From an uncultured Flavobacteriaceae bacterium (GTDB lineage Bacteria; Bacteroidota; Bacteroidia; Flavobacteriales; Flavobacteriaceae), in NCBI GenBank assembly GCA_943789365.1, contig CALSTV010000001.1, forward strand, positions 124,001 to 188,000: a stretch of 64,000 nt of DNA, in the 5' to 3' direction. The notes beneath the pieces are model-generated. The model did no database searches and was not told the origin of the DNA. It saw nothing but the letters and a program-made list of their open reading frames with translations. The position numbers were made by a program, and so were the translations under genes. Within the stretch, counting starts at the first letter, position 1. Each line of letters starts with the position of its first letter. This document shows positions 7,952 through 16,840 of the stretch, one piece after another.

Positions 7952-8001
7952 GACTCTGACTCTGACTCTGACTTTTGACTTTAGACTTTGGACTTTAGAC
8001 T
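7952..8001. repeat. GACTCT/GACTTTN tandem repeat tract
   Basis: Between hemF and hemE, three GACTCT units are followed by four GACTTT-plus-one-base units (GACTTTT, GACTTTA, GACTTTG, GACTTTA) and a final GACT. Units of 6 and 7 nt are mixed. Similar GACTTT-type tracts are known to scatter in flavobacterial intergenic DNA. No coding role. Confidence 0.85.
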
Positions 8002-8006
8002 GCTAA

Positions 8007-9029
8007 CTACCTATATTCTTTAACGGCATCGATAAACGCTTTTGCATTATCCAGACCAATATTAGGTAGAATCCCATGTCCTAAATTCACTATATATTTA
8101 TCTTTCCCAAAGGCATCAATCATCTGCTTAACTTGCTTTTTTATTTCTGCTGGAGGTGAAAAAAGTCGCGTTGGATCAAAATTCCCTTGTAAGGTAACAT
8201 TCCCTCTAGTTAGTTTTCTTGCCCATTCTGGGGTAATTGTCCAATCTACTCCTAAAGCAGAGGCATTTGATTTTGTCATTTCTTCTAAGGCAAACCAACA
8301 TCCTTTTCCAAAAGCAATAACAGGCGCATCATCCTTCAATGCTTCAATTATTTGATTGATGTATTTCCAAGAAAATTCTTGATAATCTACAGGAGATAGC
8401 ATTCCTCCCCAAGAATCAAATACTTGAACTGCATTTACTCCAGCTTTCACTTTTTCTTTTAAATATAAAATAGTGGTATCTGTAATTTTTTGCAATAAGG
8501 TATGTGCTGCAACAGGCTGAGTAAAACAAAATTCTTTGGCTTTGTCAAAGTTTTTAGATCCTTGTCCTTGTATACAATAGCATAAAATTGTCCATGGAGA
8601 ACCTGCAAAACCGATTAATGGAATTTCATCGTTTAACATTTCTTTGGTCAATTTAATGGCATCCATTACATAACCCAAGGTTTCTTCTATCTCTGGCACA
8701 ATTACTTTTTCAACATCAGCCATTGTACGTATTGGGTTTGGTAACCACGGGCCTACACCATTCTTCATTTCCACTTCGATATTCATCGCTTGCGGAATCA
8801 CCAAAATATCGGAAAACAAAATGGCGGCATCCATTCCATACCTACGTATGGGTTGTACAGTTATTTCTGAAGCCAGTTCTGGCGTTTGACAACGCGTAAA
8901 AAAGTCGTACTTCGCCTTTATTTCTTGAAACTCTGGTAAGTATCTTCCCGCTTGACGCATCATCCATACAGGAGGTCGTTCTACTACTTCTCCTTTTAAT
9001 GCACGTAGGTATAAATCGTTTTTTATCAT
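8007..9029 (-). CDS. hemE: Uroporphyrinogen decarboxylase
   Basis: A 340-residue HemE with the family signatures [17 protein letters not shown] (residues 18-34), [12 protein letters not shown] and the C-terminal [10 protein letters not shown]. It converts the four acetate side chains of uroporphyrinogen III to methyls, giving coproporphyrinogen III, in the cytoplasm. Length and both catalytic regions, including the Asp in SDILVIP, are intact. It is transcribed leftward between hemL (about 200 bp upstream) and hemF (75 bp downstream). The 200-bp gap to hemL suggests that hemE may have its own transcription start. Confidence 0.97.
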   Translation of the reverse strand: MIKNDLYLRALKGEVVERPPVWMMRQAGRYLPEFQEIKAKYDFFTRCQTPELASEITVQPIRRYGMDAAILFSDILVIPQAMNIEVEMKNGVGPWLPNPIRTMADVEKVIVPEIEETLGYVMDAIKLTKEMLNDEIPLIGFAGSPWTILCYCIQGQGSKNFDKAKEFCFTQPVAAHTLLQKITDTTILYLKEKVKAGVNAVQVFDSWGGMLSPVDYQEFSWKYINQIIEALKDDAPVIAFGKGCWFALEEMTKSNASALGVDWTITPEWARKLTRGNVTLQGNFDPTRLFSPPAEIKKQVKQMIDAFGKDKYIVNLGHGILPNIGLDNAKAFIDAVKEYR

Positions 9030-9228
9030 GTTATTTGTATCAGGTAAATTTGTAATTTTTGTTAGGTACTCGGTATCTAGTATTTGATTTGGTACTTGTA
9101 CTCATTTTTGTTTTTAGATGCTTATTAAAATTGAGCAGCATCTTTTGAATTATTATTATTCTACTCTTAAATTCTTTGAACTCAAAAATTGGCTTTTAAA
9201 ATTCCACATACCAATTACTGAATACCTG
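9030..9228. other. hemL-hemE spacer with degenerate repeats and a small hairpin
   Basis: The 199-bp spacer holds a decayed GGTACT/GGTATC-like tract (about 9064-9102) and a 7-bp perfect stem AGATGCT (9116-9122) with AGCATCT (9137-9143) followed by a short T run on the plus strand. An open frame exists on the plus strand but overlaps hemL and shows no family features. The hairpin could be a weak terminator; the evidence is slight. Confidence 0.4.
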
Positions 9229-10518
9229 CTACTGATTTGCAACTTTTTCCATAGCTCTGTCCACGGCAATAGAAAAATTGCGAATATCGGTTGGTGTTAA
9301 TTCCGTACATAAAAACCACGATTCGAATTGAGATGGAGGCAAAAACACGCCGTTGTTCATCATTGCCCAAAAGAAGGTTGAAAATTTTTCAGTATCACAT
9401 TTTTGTGCATCTGTGAAATTTGTAATTTCTTCTTTTGCAAAAAATGGATTGATCATTGAGCCAAATCTGTTGACTGTGATAGCCACCTTATACTTTTCTG
9501 CTGCGGCTAACAGAATTTTTTCAATTTTTGCTGCCGTTTTTTCAAAATTCTTATATGGATTCTTCTTTTTCAACTCCAATAAAGTAGAAATCCCTGCTGC
9601 CATAGCAATTGGATTCCCCGACAGGGTTCCCGCCTGATACATACCTCCTAATGGTGCCACATTGTTCATAATTTCTTCGGAAGCTCCATAGGCTCCTACC
9701 GGAAATCCTCCTCCCATAACTTTTCCTAAACAGGTAATATCTGCTTGAATACCCAATAATTCTTGAGCACCACCAAATTGAGAGCGGAAACCAGTCATCA
9801 CTTCGTCACAAATCAACAGTACATTTCTTTCTTTTGTAAGTGTTCTTAGGCCTTGAATAAAGGCATCACTTGGTTGTACCACACCCATATTTCCGGTTAC
9901 GGGCTCCAAAATAACAGCCGCCACATCTTTGTTTTCATCTAAATGTTTTTTTACAGACTCTAAGTTATTGTATTCTGCAATCAATGTGTTTTTTACCGCT
10001 TCATCCGGCACTCCTTTTGAACCCGGCAAACTCAAAGTTGCTAAACCAGAACCTGCAGCTACCAACATGGCATCCATATGCCCATGGTAACATCCCGAAA
10101 ATTTCACAATTTTATTACAACCTGTATGCGCTCTTGCCAAACGAATTGCACTCAATACAGCCTCTGTACCTGAATTTACAAATCGTACTTTGTCCATACC
10201 TGGAAAGGCATCACACACTATTTTTGCCAATTTTATTTCTGCGTTCGTGGAAGCTCCAAAAGAATACCCTTTCTTTAAGGCTTTTGAAATTGCACTTTCA
10301 ACTCGTTTATTTCTATGTCCTAATATCATAGGTCCATACGAAAGCACCATGTCAATATATCTATTTCCATCGACATCCTTAATTTTACTTCCTTTAGCTT
10401 TGTTGATAAACACAGGATTCCCACCAACAGAAGCAAATGCTCTTACGGGTGAATTTACAGCACCTACAAGATGTTGTAAGCCTTTTTTATATAGTTTCTC
10501 TGACTGTTTAAATTTCAT
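9229..10518 (-). CDS. hemL: Glutamate-1-semialdehyde 2,1-aminomutase
   Basis: A 429-residue class-III aminotransferase-fold enzyme. VNSPVRAF (residues 22-29), SGTEAVLSAIRLAR, SGCYHGHMDAML, LICDEVMTGFR and the PLP lysine K266 in CLGKVMGGGFPVGAYG are all present, with GTLSGNPIAM afterwards. It converts glutamate-1-semialdehyde to 5-aminolevulinate, the second step of the C5 route begun by HemA. It lies 46 bp after hemB on the same strand. Length matches the family. No unusual features. Confidence 0.97.
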   Translation of the reverse strand: MKFKQSEKLYKKGLQHLVGAVNSPVRAFASVGGNPVFINKAKGSKIKDVDGNRYIDMVLSYGPMILGHRNKRVESAISKALKKGYSFGASTNAEIKLAKIVCDAFPGMDKVRFVNSGTEAVLSAIRLARAHTGCNKIVKFSGCYHGHMDAMLVAAGSGLATLSLPGSKGVPDEAVKNTLIAEYNNLESVKKHLDENKDVAAVILEPVTGNMGVVQPSDAFIQGLRTLTKERNVLLICDEVMTGFRSQFGGAQELLGIQADITCLGKVMGGGFPVGAYGASEEIMNNVAPLGGMYQAGTLSGNPIAMAAGISTLLELKKKNPYKNFEKTAAKIEKILLAAAEKYKVAITVNRFGSMINPFFAKEEITNFTDAQKCDTEKFSTFFWAMMNNGVFLPPSQFESWFLCTELTPTDIRNFSIAVDRAMEKVANQ

Positions 10519-10564
10519 AATATTCAGTAATTAACGTATCGCAAAAACACATTTGCATTTATAA

Positions 10565-11545
10565 TTAGTTCGTTGGTTTAGTATTGTTTTGTAGGATGCT
10601 CGCCACTTCTTTGGCAAAATAAGTAATAATAATATCTGCTCCTGCCCGTTTCATCGATAACAAAGATTCCATCATTACACGCTCACCATCTATCCATCCT
10701 TTTTCTGCTGCTGCTTTTACCATTGCGTATTCTCCACTTACATTGTAACAAGCTATTGGTCTGTCATAAGTATTTTTTAAATCTCTGATAATGTCTAAAT
10801 AAGACAAAGCGGGCTTTACCATTAAAATATCAGCCCCCTCACTATCGTCAAAAGTAGCTTCTCGAAGTCCTTCGTCCCTATTCGCAGGATCCATTTGATA
10901 GGTTCTTCTATCACCAAATGTTGGTGCAGAATCGGCAGCATCTCTGAAAGGGCCATAAAAGGCCGATGCATATTTTACCGAATACCCCATTATAGGCAAA
11001 TTGTAAAATCCTGTTTGATCTAAGGCTTCTCTTATGGTTGCAATGGTACCATCCATCATTCCAGAAGGCGCTACCATATCTACCCCTGCTTTGGCATGTG
11101 AAATCACTTGCTTTGCTAAGTTTACCAAGGTAGCGTCATTATCCACATCATTGTCATGTATAACACCACAATGTCCATGACTTGTGTATTCACAGAAGCA
11201 TACATCTGTAATAACGTATAATGAAGGGTAGTGCTTTTTAATATATCGAATTGCCTGTTGCATGATACCTTGATCGTTCCATGTTTCAGTACCTGTATCG
11301 TCTTTTTCTGAAGGTATGCCAAACAGTAATACAGCCGGAATATCCAATGCTACAATTTCATCTAGCTCCTTGTCTATTTTATCCAAAGAGTAACGCTTGA
11401 TACCAGGCATAGAAACAATCTCTTTTTCAATTCCTATACCTTCCTCAATAAACAACGGATATATTAAATCATCAGTCGTAAGTTTGTTTTCTCTGACCAA
11501 CCTTCTAATGCCTTCCGATTTTCGTAAACGTCTTGTTCTGTTCAT
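10565..11545 (-). CDS. hemB: Porphobilinogen synthase (delta-aminolevulinate dehydratase), zinc-type
   Basis: A 326-residue HemB joining two 5-aminolevulinate molecules into porphobilinogen. The two Schiff-base lysines are K191 ([15 protein letters not shown]) and K244 ([12 protein letters not shown]). Cys116, Cys118 and Cys126 in [14 protein letters not shown] are the three ligands of catalytic zinc, so this is the Zn-dependent class and not the Asp-rich Mg class. It sits 67 bp after hemD in the leftward cluster. Start [10 protein letters not shown] matches bacterial orthologues. Intact. Confidence 0.97.
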   Translation of the reverse strand: MNRTRRLRKSEGIRRLVRENKLTTDDLIYPLFIEEGIGIEKEIVSMPGIKRYSLDKIDKELDEIVALDIPAVLLFGIPSEKDDTGTETWNDQGIMQQAIRYIKKHYPSLYVITDVCFCEYTSHGHCGVIHDNDVDNDATLVNLAKQVISHAKAGVDMVAPSGMMDGTIATIREALDQTGFYNLPIMGYSVKYASAFYGPFRDAADSAPTFGDRRTYQMDPANRDEGLREATFDDSEGADILMVKPALSYLDIIRDLKNTYDRPIACYNVSGEYAMVKAAAEKGWIDGERVMMESLLSMKRAGADIIITYFAKEVASILQNNTKPTN

Positions 11546-11612
11546 TTTTTTTGAGTTTTTACTTCATTGATACTCTGTCGCATCCGGACTTGTCTAGACT
11601 TCTAGCTTATTA

Positions 11613-12275
11613 TTAATTCAAATTCTCTTTTACTAAAGTTATTAGGCTTTCTACGGATGGAGTTTCTGCTACATATACCTTTTCAAACTCCATTACAGCT
11701 TCTGTTGCTGTTGTATTACCAATACAAAACACAGTACTCTCTTTTGAGTTCCCTGCCAAAATATAACTTTGCACCGCTGAGGGACTAAAAAACAAAACCC
11801 CGTCATACTTTACTGTTAGTTTTGTAGGAAGTAATTCCGTTTGGTACACTTCTATTTCTTCAATTTCAATTTCGTTTGCTGCTAACATGTCTGGCAATTC
11901 ATCTCTTCTCAAATTCCCACAGAAAAAATGAACTTTTGAAATGTCTTTTTTTTCTATCAAAAGATTGGCAAGTTCTAATGCAGATAGGCAGCATTTCTCG
12001 ACATGAACTCCAAAACTCCCCAATAATTTCTTTGTTCTTTCCCCTACACAGTAGGTTGTATTCAATATAGTAGTTGGAAGCTTATTTTTATTAAAAACCG
12101 CCTTTACGGCATTTTGACTCGTAAACACAGCACAATCAACCTTTTCAGTAATTGCTATGTTCTGATGAAAACCTACACGGATAAAAGGCATTTCTTCCAC
12201 TGTATACGCCGACAGACTTTCTCGTTGACTGGGAAGCAATGGCTTAGTACTCAAAAGTGTTAATGGCGACGTCAT
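11613..12275 (-). CDS. hemD: Uroporphyrinogen-III synthase
   Basis: A 220-residue protein with the two-lobed HemD pattern, poorly conserved as usual: start TSPLTLLSTKPL, then AVFTSQNAVKAV, an inner FFCGNLRRDELPDML, and the C-terminal GVLFFSPSAVQSYIL plus VFCIGNTTATEA. It cyclises hydroxymethylbilane with inversion of ring D. The ATG at 12273-12275 lies 1 nt after the hemC stop, so the pair is co-translated. Assignment relies on both motif and position. Confidence 0.93.
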   Translation of the reverse strand: MTSPLTLLSTKPLLPSQRESLSAYTVEEMPFIRVGFHQNIAITEKVDCAVFTSQNAVKAVFNKNKLPTTILNTTYCVGERTKKLLGSFGVHVEKCCLSALELANLLIEKKDISKVHFFCGNLRRDELPDMLAANEIEIEEIEVYQTELLPTKLTVKYDGVLFFSPSAVQSYILAGNSKESTVFCIGNTTATEAVMEFEKVYVAETPSVESLITLVKENLN

Positions 12276-12276
12276 A

Positions 12277-13197
12277 TCAAGAATGCATTTCAGATTTTAT
12301 TTTTTGCATCAAAAGTGCACCTCCATTGTTCAAAATTTCTTTAGCACAAAGAGCACCAAGATTATCTGCTTCTGACACCGATACTTCTTTTTCTATTTCA
12401 ATTTTTTCTGAACCGTCCAAAGCACTTAAAATACCTTTAAAGTGAATACTATCATTCTCTATTTTCGCATTCCCTCCTATAGGCGCTGTACAACCACCTT
12501 CCAGTGTTTTCATAAATTGACGTTCTATTCCAACCGCAACCTCTGTTTCCTGGTGATTTAGTTTTCTACAGGCTTCTCTAATAAAGGTATTGCTTTCCAT
12601 GGCAGTAACCATGATAGCTCCTTGCGCTGGAGCTGGAACCATCCAGTCCAAAACTTGATGTTCTTTTGGCAATAAATGAATGCGCTGTAAGCCAGCCAAT
12701 GCAAAAATAGCACCGTTCCAATTATTGTCTTTTAGCTTTTGTAATCTGGTATTCACATTTCCACGTAAATCGGTAACCTTGTGTTTAGGGAACTTGTGTA
12801 ACCATTGGGCTTTTCTCCTCAAACTTCCAGTAGCAATTACACCTTCGGCCGATTCTAAAAAATTCAAACCTCCTTTATGTACTAAAACATCCTGTATACT
12901 AGCCCTCTCTAATACAGCGGCCTGCACAATTTTTTCAGGCAAATCGGTTGGCACATCTTTCAGCGAATGTACGGCGATATCTATTGCTCCTTGAAGCATT
13001 GCCGCATCCAACGTTTTTGTAAACAAGCCCATGCCCCCTATTTGATGCAATGGTTTGTCTAATATTTCATCTCCGGTAGAAGATATTTCTACAATCTCAG
13101 TAGTATATCCGTTATCGTTTAATTGTTTTTGAACTAAATGTGCTTGCCACAGCGCAAGTTCACTGTTTCTAGTTCCAATTCTAATGGTTGTATTCAT
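12277..13197 (-). CDS. hemC: Hydroxymethylbilane synthase (porphobilinogen deaminase)
   Basis: A 306-residue HemC. IRIGTRNSELALWQAHLV opens the protein, DIAVHSLKDVPTDLP and ATGSLRRKAQWL give the substrate and cofactor-binding arginines, and Cys236 in EGGCTAPIGG anchors the dipyrromethane cofactor. It polymerises four porphobilinogens into hydroxymethylbilane, which HemD then closes. It follows hemA by 60 bp and abuts hemD. No anomaly. Confidence 0.97.
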   Translation of the reverse strand: MNTTIRIGTRNSELALWQAHLVQKQLNDNGYTTEIVEISSTGDEILDKPLHQIGGMGLFTKTLDAAMLQGAIDIAVHSLKDVPTDLPEKIVQAAVLERASIQDVLVHKGGLNFLESAEGVIATGSLRRKAQWLHKFPKHKVTDLRGNVNTRLQKLKDNNWNGAIFALAGLQRIHLLPKEHQVLDWMVPAPAQGAIMVTAMESNTFIREACRKLNHQETEVAVGIERQFMKTLEGGCTAPIGGNAKIENDSIHFKGILSALDGSEKIEIEKEVSVSEADNLGALCAKEILNNGGALLMQKIKSEMHS

Positions 13198-13257
13198 TTT
13201 GACAACTTCTAATTTTAATACGATGTGATTGTTTGAATTCTAGGCTATACTTTCACC

Positions 13258-14514
13258 TTATAATTTATCAAATGCTTTCAAATCAAACATTTTAGAAATT
13301 ACATCAATACTTTGATTTACTGAGGTATCTTGTGCTTTTAAATGTCTTACAAACTGCGTTGTAATTTTTTGAATAAAGCGAGATGTGATCACTTCGGCAT
13401 GTTCCGTATTAAAGTCTTTCAGTTTTTTACTTTGAAAATCAATTTCATCGGCCTGCATAGTCATTAAAGATTCTTTTAAGGAATTCACAGCAGGTGTAAA
13501 TTTACGGTGGTCGATCCACTCCATAAATTCTGCCTTGTATTCAGAAATTATTTTTTCTGCTTTTGGCACCTCTTTTTGTCTTTCTAAAATGGTTTTGTCT
13601 GTTATTTTAGACAATTCATCTATGTTTACAAGATTAACATTTTCCAAATCACTTACTGCCAAATCAACATTCTCAGGCATTGATAAATCTAAAATTAATA
13701 AGGGATTATTCGTTTGAATATGCTCCAAAGAAATTGTAGGAACTTCAGCACCGGTAGAAACAATTACTATATCTGCTTTGTCTATTTCTGTAGGTAGTTC
13801 CTCGAGGGTAGCATGCTGAATTGTAGGATTCTCTTTCACAAAATCAGCCGCTTTTGAAGCCGTTCTATTAATTAAGGTAATATGTTTACAATTTGTGTAT
13901 TCCAGTAAATTTTTACAGGTATTCTTTCCTATATCACCTAAACCGTATACTAATATATTCTTATCTTCAAACTGAGGATTTGTATCCATAAGATATTGAA
14001 TCGCAGCATACGAAACTGAAGTTGTACCAGAACTTAGGTTGGTAGAATTCTTCACTTTTTTACTAGCTTGGAGTACTAAATTAATCAGTCTCTCCAAATA
14101 CGCGTTTAACGTTTGTTCTTGTTGTGCTTGTTTAAATGCGTGTTTCAACTGTCCTACAATTTCATAGTCGCCAAGTATTTGACTTTCGAGTCCTGTCGCA
14201 ATTTGAAATAAATGACGGATGGCCTCTTTGTTCTTATATACATTAGAAACATTCACAAAATCTTCTACAGAGCCATTGGAATATTCGCAAAGAAGCGATA
14301 TCAATTCAAAAGGGTGTTTGGCAAACCCCATGATTTCTGTACGGTTACATGTAGAAAGAACAAACACACCTTCAATACCTCTCCTTTTTGCTTCGTTTAA
14401 TAGCAAAACTTGGTTGGTTTTCGAGACACTGAAATCGCTACGCGTCTTAACATCCGCCTTCTTATAGCTCAATCCTACGTTGTATAATTTAGTGTCTATA
14501 CTATCGTTACTCAT
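13258..14514 (-). CDS. hemA: Glutamyl-tRNA reductase
   Basis: A 418-residue HemA that reduces glutamyl-tRNA(Glu) to glutamate-1-semialdehyde with NADPH. It has the nucleophilic Cys56 in LSTCNRTEIMG, the GLESQILGDYEIVGQLKHAF region and an NADPH-binding fold (VYGLGDIGKNTCKNL). A C-terminal dimerisation helix follows. As the committed step, it is the usual control point of the pathway. It is the first gene of the leftward hem cluster and diverges from the AraC regulator; the 337-bp spacer between them carries repeats that may bind that regulator. Confidence 0.96.
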   Translation of the reverse strand: MSNDSIDTKLYNVGLSYKKADVKTRSDFSVSKTNQVLLLNEAKRRGIEGVFVLSTCNRTEIMGFAKHPFELISLLCEYSNGSVEDFVNVSNVYKNKEAIRHLFQIATGLESQILGDYEIVGQLKHAFKQAQQEQTLNAYLERLINLVLQASKKVKNSTNLSSGTTSVSYAAIQYLMDTNPQFEDKNILVYGLGDIGKNTCKNLLEYTNCKHITLINRTASKAADFVKENPTIQHATLEELPTEIDKADIVIVSTGAEVPTISLEHIQTNNPLLILDLSMPENVDLAVSDLENVNLVNIDELSKITDKTILERQKEVPKAEKIISEYKAEFMEWIDHRKFTPAVNSLKESLMTMQADEIDFQSKKLKDFNTEHAEVITSRFIQKITTQFVRHLKAQDTSVNQSIDVISKMFDLKAFDKL

Positions 14515-14851
14515 CTACTATTTATTAACTATTTAAGTAAGTTTGCCAAAAAGCATTCTGCTCTTATTTGTTCATATAAAACAAATACAAATGCTTTTCT
14601 TAGAAACATCGTCAAAAGTACCACCTTCCTTTCGATAAAAACATCGCTAAAAGTACTTAAAATATCGTCAAGAGGATAAACAACCTAATTTAGAATACTT
14701 CTAAACAAAACTAAACAACTACAAATCAACACTATACAAATCACACCTGCAATTAAACTAAGAAAAAGCATAAGTTTTCATAGAAAAAAACCTATTACAT
14801 TCATGCTTGTTATCTCTGTAAAATAACGTATTTTTGCCTAAAAACTAGCAA
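14515..14851. other. hemA / AraC-regulator divergent control region
   Basis: This 337-bp gene-free spacer separates hemA (leftward) from the regulator-hemH pair (rightward). It contains two copies of the repeat AAACATCG-NN-AAAAGTAC (14604-14621, 14639-14656), a weaker third version (AAATATCGTCAAGAGG around 14660), and a well-formed promoter for the rightward genes (14807-14836). A further repeat copy is at 14887-14904, just inside the regulator gene. No RNA gene is evident. Confidence 0.65.
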
Positions 14852-14904
14852 ATGCACTCTATAGTATCTGATAACAGCCATTTTAAAAACATCGACAAAA
14901 GTAC
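14604..14904 (+). repeat. Three 18-nt direct repeats AAACATCGNNAAAAGTAC
   Basis: Copies at 14604-14621 (NN = TC), 14639-14656 (CT) and 14887-14904 (AC) differ only at the two central bases. The first two are 35 bp apart; the third lies in codons 12-18 of the regulator gene. Direct repeats of this kind are typical AraC-family operators. Regulator binding is inferred. Confidence 0.7.
14807..14836 (+). promoter_or_regulatory. Flavobacterial promoter of the regulator-hemH operon
   Basis: TTG at 14807-14809 is followed by exactly 19 nt and TATTTTTG at 14829-14836, a full match to the flavobacterial TTG/TAnnTTTG promoter. Transcription would begin near 14842, giving a leader of about 10 nt before the ATG at 14852. 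Confidence 0.7.
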
Positions 14905-15763
14905 GATTGAGGTGTTTTCAGAAAAAGATAAATTTTCGCTCTTGTTTGTTCAGAACGAAACAGATGAAATCGCATTGAAGCAATACAAGCTCGAAAACGA
15001 TTATATCCAACTGTACTTTAGTCTTCATAAAAAGACCAAAATTGCATTTAACATGGAACATTGTGCTATAAACTTGTCTCCAGAAGATTCTGGTCTTATC
15101 TATTTCAAAGCAGCTAGTACTGATATCTTATGTACACTACCTCCTCAAGGAAAATTATTAGTTTTATTAGTATCTGTTCCCTATTTCCATTCTTTGTTTG
15201 CTCATGAAGGAGATTATTTCTTTAATTTCGACACCGTAAAAGGCGGTCGTCCTATTATAGAAGAAAAAGTAATTAGCCCTTCGTTAAAAATTGTTTTGCA
15301 CCAAATTATTGCCAAAAAATTACATGGATCGCTGCAAGACTTATATATCAAAGGAAAAATATATGAATTACTGAGTTTGTATTTTAATATTTCTGAAGAA
15401 ACAGATAGTGAACATTGTCCATTTATGGCTAACGAAGAAACCATTGCGCAAATAAAAAAAGCAAAGGACATTATTATTGAAAATATGGCACACCCACCTA
15501 GTTTGGAGGAATTGTCAAAAATGGTAGGACTCAATTTAAAAAAGTTGAAAATGGGATTCAAAGAATTCTATGGCGCTCCTGTTTTTACTTTTTTACTCAA
15601 TTACAAACTAGATTACTCTAAAAAATTACTCGAAGAAAACCAGTTAAACGTAACAGAAATAGGCTTACAAATTGGCTACAGTACTTCGAGCCATTTTATT
15701 GCAGCATTTAAAAAGAAATTCGGAATTACTCCAAAACAATTTACCAAACAAGAAATTAACTAA
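14852..15763 (+). CDS. AraC-family transcriptional regulator of the hem locus
   Basis: A 303-residue protein with an unassigned N-terminal sensing domain (residues 1-195) and two helix-turn-helices of AraC type at about 200-300 (AHPPSLEELSKMVGLNLKKL, and EIGLQIGYSTSSHFIAAFKK with FGITPKQF). The sensor part has no cupin motif I recognise. The stop overlaps the ferrochelatase start by one nucleotide, and hemA diverges upstream, so it is well placed to adjust heme synthesis. The signal (heme, iron or a porphyrin intermediate) is unknown. Three Cys residues occur (CAINL, CTLPP, HCPF), with no clear ligand pattern. Confidence 0.87.
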   Translation: MHSIVSDNSHFKNIDKSTIEVFSEKDKFSLLFVQNETDEIALKQYKLENDYIQLYFSLHKKTKIAFNMEHCAINLSPEDSGLIYFKAASTDILCTLPPQGKLLVLLVSVPYFHSLFAHEGDYFFNFDTVKGGRPIIEEKVISPSLKIVLHQIIAKKLHGSLQDLYIKGKIYELLSLYFNISEETDSEHCPFMANEETIAQIKKAKDIIIENMAHPPSLEELSKMVGLNLKKLKMGFKEFYGAPVFTFLLNYKLDYSKKLLEENQLNVTEIGLQIGYSTSSHFIAAFKKKFGITPKQFTKQEIN

Positions 15764-16779
15764 TGAAAGGTGTATTACTCGTAAATTTAGGTTCTCCAGA
15801 CAGCCCCGAACCCAAAGATGTTAGAAAATATTTAGACGAATTTTTAATGGATGAGCGAGTGATTGACTCTCCTTATTTATTAAGAGCCCTACTCGTAAAA
15901 GGGATCATTTTAAACACCCGCCCAAAAAAATCGGCAGAAGCTTACCAAAAAATATGGTGGGATGAAGGCTCTCCTTTAATTGTACTATCAGAACGTTTTC
16001 ATAAAAAAGTAAAAGAGCTAGTTGATATTCCTGTTGCCTTGGGAATGCGTTATGGAAGCATGAGTATCCAAAAAGGGTATCAAGAATTGGTAGCCCAAGG
16101 TGTTAGCGAAGTATTACTTGTGCCTTTGTACCCACACTATGCAATGTCGTCTTATGAAACAGTGGTAGAAAAAGCTTTAAAAGTTCAAAAAAAACACTTC
16201 CCTCAAATGCAAACAGAGGTACTGCCTCCGTTTTACAATCAACCTGATTATATAGAGGTAATGACGACTAATATTGAGAAAGGGCTAGAAGGGTTTGATT
16301 ACGACCATATCTTGTTTTCTTATCACGGAATTCCTGAACGCCATATTTTAAAGTCGGACACCACCAAGTCACATTGTAAAATTGATGGTTCTTGTTGTGA
16401 TACAGCTTCAGCAGCTCATGCTACATGTTACAGACATCAATGCTTTGAAACGACAAAGGAAATTGCAAAAAGAATGAAACTTAAAGAAGGAATGTATAGC
16501 AATTCTTTTCAATCCAGATTGGGTAGAGATCCTTGGTTAAAACCTTATACTGATTTTGAATTTGAAAGACTTCCTCAAGAAGAAGGAAAAATGAACCTCG
16601 CGGTTATTACACCCGCTTTTGTTGCAGACTGTTTGGAAACATTGGAAGAGATTGCCATGGAAGGAGAGCATCAATTCAAAGAAGGAGGCGGTAAAAACTA
16701 CAAGCACATTCCTTGCTTGAATGACAACGACGATTGGGTGAAGGTGATGAGCAACTGGATAGAAAAATGGATTGATTAA
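15763..16779 (+). CDS. hemH: Ferrochelatase
   Basis: A 338-residue HemH that inserts Fe2+ into protoporphyrin IX. The catalytic His188 sits in LFSYHGIPERH, and the C-terminal Glu-rich face (CLETLEEIAMEGEHQFKEGGG) matches the metal-entry side. A Cys-rich insertion follows the catalytic loop (Cys205, 211, 212, 222, 227), in the region where some bacterial ferrochelatases carry iron-sulfur ligands. It is co-translated with the AraC regulator (1-nt overlap at 15763) and is the terminal step of the pathway encoded on both sides. A GTG or downstream start is unlikely, since MKGVLLVNLGSPD is the standard N-terminus. Confidence 0.96.
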   Translation: MKGVLLVNLGSPDSPEPKDVRKYLDEFLMDERVIDSPYLLRALLVKGIILNTRPKKSAEAYQKIWWDEGSPLIVLSERFHKKVKELVDIPVALGMRYGSMSIQKGYQELVAQGVSEVLLVPLYPHYAMSSYETVVEKALKVQKKHFPQMQTEVLPPFYNQPDYIEVMTTNIEKGLEGFDYDHILFSYHGIPERHILKSDTTKSHCKIDGSCCDTASAAHATCYRHQCFETTKEIAKRMKLKEGMYSNSFQSRLGRDPWLKPYTDFEFERLPQEEGKMNLAVITPAFVADCLETLEEIAMEGEHQFKEGGGKNYKHIPCLNDNDDWVKVMSNWIEKWID

Positions 16780-16803
16780 CGATTTTCACTCCATTTCTAC
16801 AAA

Positions 16804-16811
16804 TAGATTTG
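16804..16811 (+). promoter_or_regulatory. Candidate -7 box for small lipoprotein gene
   Basis: TAGATTTG fits TAnnTTTG and lies 29 nt before the ATG at 16841, after the hemH stop. No good TTG -33 box is visible, so support is moderate. Confidence 0.4.
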
Positions 16812-16840
16812 TAACTTTACATTATTAAACATTTTATATT

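Noticed and set aside
9118-9300. Plus-strand 60-codon frame in the hemL-hemE spacer
   Set aside because: It overlaps hemL, has no signal or domain, and covers a repeat-rich spacer; compositional shadow.
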